Positions 8,611-17,486 of a DNA stretch of 64,000 nucleotides are shown here, piece by piece. The position numbers and the translations under genes were made by a program. The DNA comes from Bradyrhizobium betae (GTDB lineage Bacteria; Pseudomonadota; Alphaproteobacteria; Rhizobiales; Xanthobacteraceae). The first letter of the stretch is position 1. Each line of letters begins with the position of its first letter. The notes beneath the pieces are model-generated. The model saw only the letters and a program-made list of their open reading frames with translations. It did no database searches and was not told where the DNA came from. The stretch is from contig NZ_MZXW01000053.1 in NCBI RefSeq assembly GCF_004123905.1, positions 310,001 through 374,000 of the forward strand. The letters are read 5' to 3'.

Positions 8611-9951
8611 TTACTTCTGCCTTCTAAAATACCGCTTGCAGCGCTGCTCGGCCTCCGCGGCTGCGGCCTCCGGCGTGGCGGCGCCGGTTGCGACGGACGC
8701 GCACATCTGGATCAGCACGTAGTCGGCGCTGACGGCGCCGGTCGCGGTCGAGATCGGGCCCGCATAGCCGTCATAATAGGTGCTGTTCATGGTGTCCTTG
8801 AACAGCTTCACCTTGGGATCCTGCGACCACACGGCGGCCTCGGCATAGGCGGCCAGCGGCTGGGCCCAATAGCCGGAATTGGCGTTGAGCCACGGCTCGT
8901 ACTGGTCCTTTTCCAGCATGAATTGCAGGAAGGCCTTTGCGGCGTTGGGATACTGGCTGTGCTTGAACACCATGGCGTTCAGCGTCAGGCCCGCCATCGG
9001 CGAGACCTTGGCCAGGCCCTTCGGCAGCAATTGATGTTCGGTGTCTTCGGCGATCGCCTTGGTCGCGGGATCGTTCTTCAGAGAGAAATACAGCGAGACG
9101 CCGTTCGCGCTCAGGGAGATCTCCTGTGCGGCGTAGGCGCGGTTGTTGCTGACGTCGTTCCACGACGTCGTGCCGGCGATGAAGGTCGGGTAGAGTTGCT
9201 TGACCCAGTTCAGCGCGGCGATGGTTTCCTTGCTGTTGATGACGACGTTGCCCTCTTCATCGAGCAAGGCGGCGTTGTGCGACCACAGCGCCCAGTTCGC
9301 AAAGCCGTTGCCGTCGCCCTTGGCGTTGCCGAGCGCGAAGCCCGCCGGCTTGCCGGCCTTTTGCAGCTTCTGGCAGAGGTCGACAATGCCGGCATGGTCT
9401 TCCGGCACCTTGTCGAAGCCGACCGATTGCAGGATCGACTTGCGATAGATCAGGGGACCCGCGGTGGCGCCGAACGGCAGCCCGATCCAGGAATCACTCT
9501 TGTTCTTCTTGCCGTAGCGCTGCGCCAGCGGCAGCCAGCCGCCATAGCGCTTGCCGACATAGTCGGCGACGTCGGTGAGCTCGATCAGCTTGTCGATATA
9601 GATGTGCGGTGCATCGGAGAAGCCGATGATGATGTCGGGGCCGGCGCCGGAATTGGCGGTGACCGCGGTCTGCTGGTTGATGTCCTCCCAGCCGACGAAG
9701 TCGACCTTGACCTCGACGCCGGTCTCCTTGGTGAATTTGGCCGCATTGGCGCGGAACACGTCCTCGTCGGCCTGGACGAAGCGCACCGGCCGCAGCATGC
9801 GCAGCGTTGCGCCCTTCTCGATCTCGCGCTTGGGCGCCGGGACGTCGGCAGCCTTGATGTTGGATGTTTGCGCTGCAGCACCAGTGGCGGCAAACGTCGC
9901 AGCGGACAGGCCCAGCGCCAAGGCATCACGACGTGTGATGTCGTTCCTCAT
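8611..9951 (-). CDS. Sugar ABC transporter substrate-binding protein
   Basis: Periplasmic receptor of the importer encoded downstream. The 446-residue protein begins with a Tat-type leader (MRNDITRRDALALGLSAATFAATGAAAQ) and has the solute-binding family 1 fold seen in maltose/glycerol-phosphate type receptors (DVFRANAAKFTKETGVEV, MAGLTLNAMVFKHSQYPNAA). It is first of the three transporter genes, the usual place for the most highly expressed component. A palindromic repeat sits right after its stop. Confidence 0.9.
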   Translation of the reverse strand: MRNDITRRDALALGLSAATFAATGAAAQTSNIKAADVPAPKREIEKGATLRMLRPVRFVQADEDVFRANAAKFTKETGVEVKVDFVGWEDINQQTAVTANSGAGPDIIIGFSDAPHIYIDKLIELTDVADYVGKRYGGWLPLAQRYGKKNKSDSWIGLPFGATAGPLIYRKSILQSVGFDKVPEDHAGIVDLCQKLQKAGKPAGFALGNAKGDGNGFANWALWSHNAALLDEEGNVVINSKETIAALNWVKQLYPTFIAGTTSWNDVSNNRAYAAQEISLSANGVSLYFSLKNDPATKAIAEDTEHQLLPKGLAKVSPMAGLTLNAMVFKHSQYPNAAKAFLQFMLEKDQYEPWLNANSGYWAQPLAAYAEAAVWSQDPKVKLFKDTMNSTYYDGYAGPISTATGAVSADYVLIQMCASVATGAATPEAAAAEAEQRCKRYFRRQK

Positions 9952-10038
9952 CAGTACCTCCCTATGATGTCTCCCTTCCCGGCGTTGATCGCCGGTGAAG
10001 GGCCGTTTCGGTCTTTTGGCGCTTGTTGCGCCGGCCGC

Positions 10039-11082
10039 CTAGCTGTTCGGCCCGCGGTCCATGCCGACGGGCTGCCAGCGGCGGAGCGCGGTGTCTTGCA
10101 GCACCGACGGATTGACGCAGCTTACCGGCCACATGCCCTGAAGCACCAGTGACAATTCGTAGCCCACGCGGCGCTTGCGCGCCTCGTCGAACCGTGCCGA
10201 GGCCGAGGCGACATGGGCGGTCAGGGTCACGTTCTCCATGCTGAGGATGGGGTTGTTGTGCAACGGCGGTTCTTTCTCCAGCACGTCGAGGGCGGCATGC
10301 GCGATCCAGCCCTCCTGCAGTGCCTTGATCAGGCTTTCCTCATCCACCGTGGCGCCGCGGCCGGTGTTGATGAACACCGCACTCTTTTTCATCTGCCGAA
10401 AATGTTTCTCGGTCAGCATGTGATGCACCTCAGGCCGGGCAGGGGCGTGCATCGAGACGAAGTCGGATTGCGACAGTACCTCGTTCAGTGTTGCCGGGAT
10501 GACGCCGTGCTCGGACATCAGCGTTTCCTGGATGAAGGGATCGTAGGCCATCATGCGCAGGCCGAACGGCGCTGCGCGCTTCGCAACCGCACGCGCGACG
10601 CGGCCGAACGAGACGAAGCCGAGCGTCTGGCCCATCAGCCGCGGGACTTTCAGGAGGGCCGGCCGGCCTTCGGCCCAGCGGCCGTCGCGCACCATCCGGT
10701 CCTGCTCGACCAGGCGGCGGAAGCCCGCGAGCAGCAGCATCATGGCGTGGTCGGCGACCTCCTCGATGAAAGTGTCGGGGATGTTGGTGACGGGAATGCC
10801 GCGCGCGGTCGCGGCCTTGACGTCGACGCTGTCAACGCCGACCGAGCCGAGCGTGATGACCTTGCAGCTTTCCAGTGCCTCGATGATGGTTTTGGTGATC
10901 GGGATGCCCTTGGCGTAGATCGCGTCGGCATTCCTGGCGGCGGCGATGAACTCCGCCTCGTTGGCCGGCGCCTCGACGATCTCGGCGTCGATCGGATCGA
11001 GCGCCTCGCGCTCGTACGAATAATCGCTGCCCGCGACCGTGAAGCTCGCGCCCTTTGGCGTCACCACCCTGTATTTCGGCAT
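10039..11082 (-). CDS. D-isomer specific 2-hydroxyacid dehydrogenase
   Basis: Predicted cytoplasmic NAD(P)-dependent oxidoreductase of 347 residues. The catalytic triad is visible: Arg in NTGRGATVDEE, Glu in LDVLEKEPP and His in LTAHVAS. The nucleotide-binding loop is unusual: where relatives have GxGxxG, this protein reads SFGRVA (in TLGFVSFGRVARAVA), so two glycines are replaced. It lies 87 bases upstream of the sugar-binding protein on the same strand, so it may oxidise or reduce a product of the imported compound. Substrate unknown; it could also be a CtBP-like dehydrogenase. Confidence 0.85.
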   Translation of the reverse strand: MPKYRVVTPKGASFTVAGSDYSYEREALDPIDAEIVEAPANEAEFIAAARNADAIYAKGIPITKTIIEALESCKVITLGSVGVDSVDVKAATARGIPVTNIPDTFIEEVADHAMMLLLAGFRRLVEQDRMVRDGRWAEGRPALLKVPRLMGQTLGFVSFGRVARAVAKRAAPFGLRMMAYDPFIQETLMSEHGVIPATLNEVLSQSDFVSMHAPARPEVHHMLTEKHFRQMKKSAVFINTGRGATVDEESLIKALQEGWIAHAALDVLEKEPPLHNNPILSMENVTLTAHVASASARFDEARKRRVGYELSLVLQGMWPVSCVNPSVLQDTALRRWQPVGMDRGPNS

Positions 11083-11343
11083 TTCCTGCTCCCGATTTGG
11101 TTTGTCGGTTCTTGTTGCGGGCCCGGCCTTCTTGGCGGGCCTTTGCGTCTTTTACGCGAATTCGATGCGCCTGCGTACAATTCACGGTTGTCCGGCATGA
11201 TGATTATTGCCGGTTTTGACGGCATCGTCAGGGCTTCTACGGAGGCACGTAAGTAACTTGCTAAGGGGTCTCACACTAAAAGTTGATTCAATTTCGAACG
11301 ATTCACTCGCGTGCCCGTATCCCTTTTTTGCCGGAGCCATCCC

Positions 11344-13029
11344 GTGAAGTTGAGCAATCTGAAGATCGCCCCCAAGCTTGGCATCCTTGTCGGCGTCACG
11401 CTGTTTGGCCTGTGCATCTCCGGCGTTCTCGCCGGTTATCTGATGAAGCACGAGATGGTGAATGCACGCATCGATCAGACCAAGTCGATCGCCGACTTGG
11501 GACGCAACTATGCGGCCGCGCTGAAGAAACGTGTCGATGCCGGCGAGCTGACGAAGGATGCGGCCATGGCCGAGCTTCGCCGCTACGGCAATGCGATGAC
11601 CTACGACAACGGCTCGGGCTATCTGTTCGGCACGTCCTATGACGGCATCACGCAGCTCGCGCCCGATCCGAAGCAGATCGGCGCCAACCGCATGGACGTC
11701 GTGACCAACGGCCGCAAGCTGTCGGTCGAGCTGATGGAAGGCGTCAAGGCCAACGGCTCGATCCTGCTTTATTATGAATATGTGAAGCCCGGCCAGGAAA
11801 AGCCGATCCGCAAGATCGGCTACGCGGTGGCGGTCCCCGGCTTCGACATGTATCTCGGCACCGGCGCCTATCTCGACGACATCGACGCCAAGATGGGCCC
11901 GGTGTTCTGGCTGCTCGGCCTCGCCATCCTCGGCATCGTCATCGTTGCCGGCAGCGTTGCCTGGCTGATCGGCCGCAGCATCAGCCGCCCGCTGGCGCTG
12001 CTCGGCACCCGCATGAAGGATCTCGCCGACGGCAAGCTCGAAGGCGACATCCCCGGCGTCGGCCGCGGCGACGAGATCGGCGCGATGGCTTCGACCGTCC
12101 AGATCTTCAAGGACAACGCCGTCCGTATCCGCGACCTCGAGAAGACCGAGGCGGACGCCAAGGAACGCGCCGCGGCGGAACGTCGCAGTGCGATGGAGGG
12201 CATCGCCAGCGACTTCGAACGTAGCGTCAACGGCATCGTCCGCTCGGTCTCGTCGGCTGCGGCCGGCATGCAGAGCACGGCGCAGTCGATGACCGCGACC
12301 GCCAGCGACGCCTCGTCGCGCGCGGCCACAGTCGGCGCCGCCTCGCAAAAAGCCTCCGGCAATGTCGGTACGGTTGCCGCGGCTGCCGAAGAGCTGTCGA
12401 GCTCGGTTGCGGAAATCTCCCGCCAGGTGACGCGCTCGACCGAAGTTGCGAGCCGCGCCGTCAGCGATGCCGAGCGTACCAACGCCACGGTGCAGGAGCT
12501 CTCCACCGGCGCCGAGAAGATCGGCGAGGTGGTCAAGCTCATTCATTCGATCGCGGCGCAGACCAATCTGCTCGCGCTCAACGCCACCATCGAGGCCGCG
12601 CGTGCCGGCGAGTCCGGCCGCGGCTTCGCCGTCGTCGCCTCCGAGGTCAAGGCGCTCGCCAACCAGACCGCCAAGGCCACCGAGGAAATCTCCGCCCAGG
12701 TCGCGGCGATGCAGACCTCGACCAGCGATGCGGTCGCCGCGATCGGCGGCATCACGCAGACCATCGCCGAGATGAGCGAGATCACGGCGGGCATCTCCGC
12801 CTCGATCGAGCAACAGGGCGAGGCGACCCGCGAGATCGCGCGCAACATCCAGTCGGTCGCCGCCGGCTCGAGCGAGATCAACGCCAATATCGGCAGCGTC
12901 ACCTCGGCCGCGGAAGCGACCGGCGCGGCGGCCACCGACGTGCTGACCAACGCCCGCGAGCTGGACAGCCAGTCCGGCGCGCTACGCAGCGCGGTCGACG
13001 GTTTCCTCTCCAAGGTGCGCGCGGCGTAA
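11344..13029 (+). CDS. Methyl-accepting chemotaxis protein with single Cache domain
   Basis: Transmembrane chemoreceptor that signals to CheA/CheW. In the 561-residue product, helix 1 is near residues 10-30, a periplasmic Cache-type sensor follows (YDNGSGYLFGTSYDGITQL; YYEYVKPGQEKPIRKIGYA), helix 2 is near 180-205, then a HAMP domain, and the signalling hairpin with its tip at AAQTNLLALNATIEAARAGE. I use the GTG at 11344 (MKLSNLKIAPKLG) with CGGAG 9 bases upstream rather than an ATG 33 bases earlier that lacks a ribosome site. Ligand unknown; cache domains of this type often sense small organic acids. Confidence 0.93.
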   Translation: MKLSNLKIAPKLGILVGVTLFGLCISGVLAGYLMKHEMVNARIDQTKSIADLGRNYAAALKKRVDAGELTKDAAMAELRRYGNAMTYDNGSGYLFGTSYDGITQLAPDPKQIGANRMDVVTNGRKLSVELMEGVKANGSILLYYEYVKPGQEKPIRKIGYAVAVPGFDMYLGTGAYLDDIDAKMGPVFWLLGLAILGIVIVAGSVAWLIGRSISRPLALLGTRMKDLADGKLEGDIPGVGRGDEIGAMASTVQIFKDNAVRIRDLEKTEADAKERAAAERRSAMEGIASDFERSVNGIVRSVSSAAAGMQSTAQSMTATASDASSRAATVGAASQKASGNVGTVAAAAEELSSSVAEISRQVTRSTEVASRAVSDAERTNATVQELSTGAEKIGEVVKLIHSIAAQTNLLALNATIEAARAGESGRGFAVVASEVKALANQTAKATEEISAQVAAMQTSTSDAVAAIGGITQTIAEMSEITAGISASIEQQGEATREIARNIQSVAAGSSEINANIGSVTSAAEATGAAATDVLTNARELDSQSGALRSAVDGFLSKVRAA

Positions 13030-13062
13030 AGCCAAACCTGCTTGCGCTGCTATCAACCACGA

Positions 13063-13153
13063 CGTCATGCCCGGGCTTGTCCCGGGCATCCACATTCTCA
13101 GGCACCGCACGCTCGGATGCGCGTGGATGGCCGGGACAAGCCCGGCCATGACG
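13063..13153. repeat. Intergenic palindromic repeat, 'CGTCATGCCCGGGCTTGTCC' family
   Basis: CGTCATGCCCGGGCTTGTCC at 13063 faces GGACAAGCCCGGCCATGACG ending at 13153, with CATCCAC/GTGGATG inside. It lies between the convergent chemoreceptor and Bug-protein genes and may act as a two-way terminator-like hairpin. Confidence 0.8.
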
Positions 13154-13174
13154 GAGGGTGCTGAGGGCGCTGCC

Positions 13175-14152
13175 CTACTGCTTCTCGATCCCCGCGTCGC
13201 GGATCAGCCGCTCCCACAGCACCAGTTGCTGATCTACGAATTTGCCGAGCTCCTCCGGCGTGCCGGAGAAGGCATCCATGCCGAGCGTGGCGAGCTGGGC
13301 CTTGATCTCCGGCTTCTCGACGATCTTGCGGATCTCGGCATTGAGCCGCGTCACGATGTCCTTCGGCATGCCGGCCGGGCCGAAATAGCCCTGCCAGGAC
13401 GAGATGTCGAAATCAGGCACGCCGGCCTCCTGCATCGAGGGCAGGTTGGGCACCAGCGGTGTGCGGTCCCTGGTGGTGACGGCGAGCGCGTGCAGCGCGT
13501 TGCCCTGCACATGCGGCAGGCCGGTGAGGATGTCGACGAACATCATCGAGACGCGGCCGCCCATGACGTCGTTGAGCGCCGGCGGCGAGCTCTTGTAGGG
13601 CACGTGCAGCAGGTCGAGCCCGGCCTTTTGCGCGAAGGTCGCCCCCGACACGATCGCCGACGACGAGCCCGAGGCGTAGCTCAGCTTGCCCGGATTGGCC
13701 TTGCCGTAGGCGACGAGCTCGCCGACGGTCTTGGCCGGCACGTCGGGATGGATCACCAGCATGAAGGGCAGATCGCCGGTGCGCGCGATCGGAGTGAAAT
13801 CCTTGACGGGATCGTAGGTCAGGCTCTTGAGCAGAAAGGGGTTGGCCGAATGGGTGGTGTTGGTCGTCACCAGCAGCGTGTAGCCGTCGGGCGCCGCTTT
13901 CGCGACATAGGTCGCAGCGATCATGCCGTTGGCGCCCGCCTTGTTCTCGATCACGATGCCGACGCCGAGCGCTTGGGCTAGATGCTGCGAGATCAGCCGC
14001 GTCGTGGTGTCGGTGCCGCTGCCGGCCGCGAACGGCAGCACCAGCGTGATGTTGCGGCTCGGCCAGGTGTCGGCCTGTGCGGCGGATGCGGCTGCAACGC
14101 AGAGCGCGGCCGCGCCGGCAGTGCGCAGGGCGCGGATCAGTGATGACAGCAT
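13175..14152 (-). CDS. Bug/TctC-family periplasmic binding protein
   Basis: The 325-residue protein has a signal peptide (about residues 1-27, ending AQA) and family hallmarks of tripartite tricarboxylate transporter receptors: WPSRNITLVLPFAAGSGTDT, ENKAGANGMIAATYVAKAAPDG and MEAGVPDFDISSWQGYFGP. Such proteins bind small carboxylates in the periplasm. No TctA/TctB membrane genes are adjacent, which is common for Bug orphans. Ligand unknown. Confidence 0.9.
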   Translation of the reverse strand: MLSSLIRALRTAGAAALCVAAASAAQADTWPSRNITLVLPFAAGSGTDTTTRLISQHLAQALGVGIVIENKAGANGMIAATYVAKAAPDGYTLLVTTNTTHSANPFLLKSLTYDPVKDFTPIARTGDLPFMLVIHPDVPAKTVGELVAYGKANPGKLSYASGSSSAIVSGATFAQKAGLDLLHVPYKSSPPALNDVMGGRVSMMFVDILTGLPHVQGNALHALAVTTRDRTPLVPNLPSMQEAGVPDFDISSWQGYFGPAGMPKDIVTRLNAEIRKIVEKPEIKAQLATLGMDAFSGTPEELGKFVDQQLVLWERLIRDAGIEKQ

Positions 14153-14233
14153 GTGTTGTTCGTTCCCTCTTTTTCGTTGGCGGGGAACCTAGCTTGTCCA
14201 AGCAAAAATCAAAAGGCGTGAGTTAACTCGGTC

Positions 14234-14358
14234 TCGTGCCCCGGACGCAGCGCAGCGCTTCTTCAGCGGTGCGCTGCAGAGCCGGGGCCCATGCCGCGGC
14301 AAACTGGGTCCCGGCTCTGCGCAGCGTCACTACGTGCCGCAGCGCGTCCGGGACAAGA
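14234..14358. repeat. Intergenic palindromic repeat, 'CCCCGGACGCAGCGCAGCGC' family
   Basis: Arms near 14238-14285 (CCCCGGACGCAGCG ... GCAGAGCCGGGG) and 14309-14354 (TCCCGGCTCTGCGCAG ... CAGCGCGTCCGGGAC) can fold together. A relative in the opposite orientation lies at 39046-39173. Confidence 0.7.
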
Positions 14359-14377
14359 GATCGCCCGTGCCGCGGAA

Positions 14378-15313
14378 TTACGTCGCCGCAGATCCCCGGC
14401 GCGAGGCGATCACGACGCCGGCGAGAACCAGCGCGTAGCCGATCAAATGAAACGGCTGGAGCTTTTCCCCGAGCAGGAGGATCGCCATCGCCGAGCCGAA
14501 CACCGGCACCAGATGGAAGAACGGTGCAGCCCGGTTCGGACCGATCAGCGCCACGCCGCGGTTGAAGAAGAGATAGGCGAGCGTCGAGGGGAAGATCAGG
14601 ATGTAGGCCAACGTCGCCAGCGTCACCGTGTCGAATTGCAGGACCTTGCCGCTGAGGGCTTCCCAGATCGCCGTGGGCAGCAGCATGATCGCGCCGCAGC
14701 AGGTGGTGAAGGAGAGAAAGGAGAGCTGATGAACCTTTGGCCGGCGCGGGATGAAGGCGGAGTAGATCCCGAAAGCGATCAGGGACGACGCAAACATGAT
14801 GTCGCCCCTGTTGAAGCTGATGCTCGCGAGCGCTGCGAGATCGCCGCGCAGGATGATGATCAGCACGCCGAGCAGCGAGATGGCGATGCCGGCGAGCTGT
14901 CCGCGCGTCAGCCGAACGCCGAACAGCACCAGCGACCACAGCGCCACGAACAGGGGACCTGCCGACTGGATCAGCAGCGCGTTCAGCGCCTCCGTATATT
15001 GCAGCGCCCAGTACGAGATCGCGTTGTTGAAGGCGAAACCGACCAGCGACAGGAACAGCATCAAGGGCAGGCTCTTGCGCAAGGCCGGCCAGTCGCGCTT
15101 GAGATGCGGCCATGAGAACGGCAGCAGGATCAGGAACACGCCGAACCAGCGGATCGTGGTCACCGTCAACGGCGGCACATGCGCGCCGACATGGCGCGCG
15201 AGCACGATATTGGCGGCCCAGAACAGCGAGCTCAGGCTGAGCAGCAGATAAGGCTGGTTGTTGAGCCAGCTGGCCGGATTGGAGGCCTTCGGCGCGGGCG
15301 AAGCAATCGTCAT
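14378..15313 (-). CDS. EamA/DMT-family transporter (copy 1)
   Basis: Inner-membrane exporter of the drug/metabolite transporter superfamily, 311 residues with about ten hydrophobic helices in two repeated EamA halves. It is clearly paralogous to the protein at 17487-18419: both begin with NQPYLLLS and share ALN.LL.QSA.PL.VALWSL, FPSTLAYL.FNRGV and ANRAAPFFH-type blocks. The start at 15313 (MTIASPAPK) is tentative because no strong ribosome site is present; a longer frame begins at 15355. Substrate unknown; amino acids or metabolites are usual for this family. Confidence 0.85.
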   Translation of the reverse strand: MTIASPAPKASNPASWLNNQPYLLLSLSSLFWAANIVLARHVGAHVPPLTVTTIRWFGVFLILLPFSWPHLKRDWPALRKSLPLMLFLSLVGFAFNNAISYWALQYTEALNALLIQSAGPLFVALWSLVLFGVRLTRGQLAGIAISLLGVLIIILRGDLAALASISFNRGDIMFASSLIAFGIYSAFIPRRPKVHQLSFLSFTTCCGAIMLLPTAIWEALSGKVLQFDTVTLATLAYILIFPSTLAYLFFNRGVALIGPNRAAPFFHLVPVFGSAMAILLLGEKLQPFHLIGYALVLAGVVIASRRGSAAT

Positions 15314-15406
15314 TGGCGTCGGAAACAACCTTGCGCCGGATTGCCGTCGTGGCACAAGTCACGCCGCCGCAATGCTACAATGCAGGCTCGACCGGAGGAG
15401 GTGCCG

Positions 15407-15808
15407 TTGGCGGTTAATATGTTGAACATCGCGGGCCTGGAAGGCCTCGACCGGGATGCGCCGGTGGTGATGCTGAACTTGATGCGCTTCCATGATCGCT
15501 CGCGCGACGGCGACGGATCGGGCTGGGACGCCTATCTTCGTTACAGTGCGATCACAGTGCCGATGATCAAGGCTCGCGGCGGCACACTGCTCTGGACCGG
15601 CGAGGCCAGGGCGATCGCCCTCGGTCTGCACGATGGCAACAACTGGGATTTCGTCGCGCTGGTGTTTTATCCATCCGTCGCGGCCTTCCTCGACATGATG
15701 ACGTCGGAGGCCTACGAGCGCGAAGCCGACCCGCATCGCGTCAACGGCTGCGCCGAGCACGTCATCATCGCGACCAGCGAAGCCTACAGCAAGTTCAAGA
15801 TCGGTTGA
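15407..15808 (+). CDS. DUF1330-family protein
   Basis: The 133-residue protein matches the small DUF1330 fold (dimeric alpha-beta barrel), seen in APVVMLNLMRFHDRS, AYLRYS and NWDFVALVFYPSVAAFLDMMTS. Its biochemical role is not known. A strong GGAGGAG at 15394-15400 ends 6 bases before a TTG at 15407 and 18 bases before the first ATG (15419), so I call the TTG start. The gene is head to head with the first EamA exporter (94 bases apart) and convergent with the TetR gene. Confidence 0.75.
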   Translation: MAVNMLNIAGLEGLDRDAPVVMLNLMRFHDRSRDGDGSGWDAYLRYSAITVPMIKARGGTLLWTGEARAIALGLHDGNNWDFVALVFYPSVAAFLDMMTSEAYEREADPHRVNGCAEHVIIATSEAYSKFKIG

Positions 15809-15830
15809 CGTCCAGCTCGGCGCAACGCGC

Positions 15831-16451
15831 TTATGTCTTCCGTTCTTCCACGACTGCATCCACGGCGTCACGACACGCCCTTAGCAACAGCTGGCAGACC
15901 TCCTCCGCCGATCGCTGCGGGCTCAGCGCCGCAAACGTCGGATAGCTCGTCAGCACGAAGATCAGATCGACCGCATCCTGCACGGCGTGCTTCGCCGGGG
16001 GCTTGCCGACGATGCGCGGCAGCAGCGCCGCCAGCAGCTCGCGCCGGCGCTCGTTGCGTTCGATCAGCGAGTCGCCGAATTCGGGATCGGTCGCCATGGC
16101 CTGGTTGAGCCCGCCGATGGCAGGGTCGTGTGACCAGAACGCGCAGAAGATCGAGACGACGCGGTCGAGTGCTGCGCGCGGATCCGTCATCGTCATCACG
16201 TCGGGCAGCTCGAACAGGCCGCCTTCACGCGCGATGTCGTCGAACACGGCTTCCAGCAAACCGCGCCGCGATCCGAACTGATTGTAGACGGTCAGCCGGG
16301 TGACGCCGGCCGCCTTCGCCACGACGTCGAGCGAGAAGTTCGCGATGCTGGCGTCCCTGCGTAGCAATTTGGCGCCGGCCGCAATGATGCGCTCGCGCGT
16401 CTCTGCCGCCGCTGAGGCACGCGCAGGGCTCACATAATTGCGTTTCGTCAT
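15831..16451 (-). CDS. TetR/AcrR-family transcriptional repressor
   Basis: The 206-residue protein has an N-terminal helix-turn-helix (RERIIAAGAKLL ... VVAKAAGVTRLTVYNQFGSRRGLLEAVF) typical of TetR regulators, with a ligand-binding C-terminal domain. The start at 16451 (MTKRNYVSPA) leaves the shared promoter region free; a longer frame would read through the palindrome at 16475. It is divergent from the membrane protein gene at 16518, its likely target. The inducer is unknown. Confidence 0.88.
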   Translation of the reverse strand: MTKRNYVSPARASAAAETRERIIAAGAKLLRRDASIANFSLDVVAKAAGVTRLTVYNQFGSRRGLLEAVFDDIAREGGLFELPDVMTMTDPRAALDRVVSIFCAFWSHDPAIGGLNQAMATDPEFGDSLIERNERRRELLAALLPRIVGKPPAKHAVQDAVDLIFVLTSYPTFAALSPQRSAEEVCQLLLRACRDAVDAVVEERKT

Positions 16452-16474
16452 GACCTTGCCATGTCGACGTATTG

Positions 16475-16493
16475 GATATACATGTTGTATATC
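16475..16493. promoter_or_regulatory. Probable TetR operator palindrome
   Basis: GATATACA-TGT-TGTATATC is a perfect inverted repeat of 8-base arms with a 3-base spacer, AT-rich in a GC-rich surround. It lies between the divergent TetR start (16451) and membrane-protein start (16518), where a TetR-family repressor would autoregulate and control its neighbour. No other copy was noticed in the window. Confidence 0.65.
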
Positions 16494-16517
16494 AAATTTG
16501 GAAAGCTGGAGCTTGCC

Positions 16518-16922
16518 ATGCAGTCCGCCCTTGTGATCGCCCTGTCGCTTCACGTGTTGTCGTCCGTGTTCTGGGCGGGATCAAGCTTTGCGCTGGCCCG
16601 CACGGGCGGTGCCGGCGGGGAGCAGCTCGTCTTTCCACAACTCGGCGCGGCGACGATTGCCATCCTGACCGGCGGCTATCTCGGGCATCTCGTTCATTCC
16701 GGCAGTTTCGGCACGACCGAACAGGTGCTTGCGGTCGGCGCGGTCTGCGCACTGATCGCGGCCGGTGTGCAGGCGGCGATCGGTCCCCGTGCGCTCGCGG
16801 CCTTGCGTCGCGGCGTCGGCAATCCGGAGGATCTGCGTTCACGTATCGCCGGGGCTCAGCGCGTGGCAGCGGGCCTGCTCGGCATCGCCGCGCTGTGCAT
16901 GGGCGCTGCGCGCTACATTTGA
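16518..16922 (+). CDS. Small integral membrane protein, unknown function
   Basis: The 134-residue product has about four hydrophobic helices (MQSALVIALSLHVLSSVFW; LGAATIAILTGGYLGHLVH; QVLAVGAVCALIAAGVQAAI; VAAGLLGIAALCMGAA). The ATG at 16518 has CTGGAG about 8 bases upstream and lies after the palindromic operator, so an upstream in-frame ATG at 16461 is rejected. Divergent from a TetR gene, it may be exported under that repressor's control. Layout recalls small CopD-like or DUF2269-type membrane proteins, but I do not recognise it with certainty. Confidence 0.7.
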   Translation: MQSALVIALSLHVLSSVFWAGSSFALARTGGAGGEQLVFPQLGAATIAILTGGYLGHLVHSGSFGTTEQVLAVGAVCALIAAGVQAAIGPRALAALRRGVGNPEDLRSRIAGAQRVAAGLLGIAALCMGAARYI

Positions 16923-17039
16923 ATGCGGTTCAAGGTGTCCGAGAGGCCGATAGGCAGCTTCTGATGTGGAGCGCCGAGAGTTTTCTGGTCCTGATGTCAG
17001 ACCATAACGCGGCTTCCGGCCGCATTTGAAGGAAGAGCA

Positions 17040-17444
17040 ATGTCCAAGATGATTCTGGTTAACCTGCCCGTACGCGACCTCGCCGCATCGACGGCGTTCT
17101 ACGTGGCGCTCGGTGGCGCGGTGAATCCTCGGTTCTCCGGCGCGAATTCGACCTCGCTCATGTTCACCGACGCGATCGGCGTGATGCTGCTCACCCATGA
17201 CCACTATCGTGAATTCACCCAGCGCCAGATCGGCGACGCGCGCCGCGACAGCCAGGCCATGTTCGCTCTCACGGTCGACGACCGCGATGCCGTCGATGCG
17301 ACGCTGACTCGCGCGGTGGCTGCGGGCGGTCGCGCCGACCCCAACCCTGCACAGGATCTCGGCTTCATGTACAACCGGCACGTCGAAGACCCCGATGGTT
17401 ATGTCTGGGAAATGGTATGGATGAACCCGTCGGCGAACGCCTGA
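17040..17444 (+). CDS. VOC-family (glyoxalase-like) protein
   Basis: The 134-residue protein has the vicinal-oxygen-chelate fold: MILVNLPVRDLAASTAFYVALG at the start, a central KEY region, and FMYNRHVEDPDGYVWEMVWMNP at the end, which resembles lactoylglutathione lyase-like proteins of unknown substrate. A metal-ligand Glu is plausible in YVWEMVW. A GGAAGAG lies 5-11 bases upstream of the ATG. It is separated by 117 bases from the membrane protein before it and convergent with the second EamA gene. Confidence 0.82.
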   Translation: MSKMILVNLPVRDLAASTAFYVALGGAVNPRFSGANSTSLMFTDAIGVMLLTHDHYREFTQRQIGDARRDSQAMFALTVDDRDAVDATLTRAVAAGGRADPNPAQDLGFMYNRHVEDPDGYVWEMVWMNPSANA

Positions 17445-17486
17445 TCGCCGACCGGCTTGCGATGACCTTTGACGGAATGCTCGAGC

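Noticed and set aside
11083..11343. GC-rich hairpin at about 11118-11142 as a terminator
   Set aside because: The stem has a bulge and no proper T-run; both neighbours start here, so a terminator is not expected.
11182..12813. 543-codon minus-strand frame
   Set aside because: Shadow of the chemoreceptor; composition is repetitive and has no fold markers.
15359..15871. 170-codon minus-strand frame
   Set aside because: Opposite strand of the DUF1330 gene, which has a strong ribosome site and family features.
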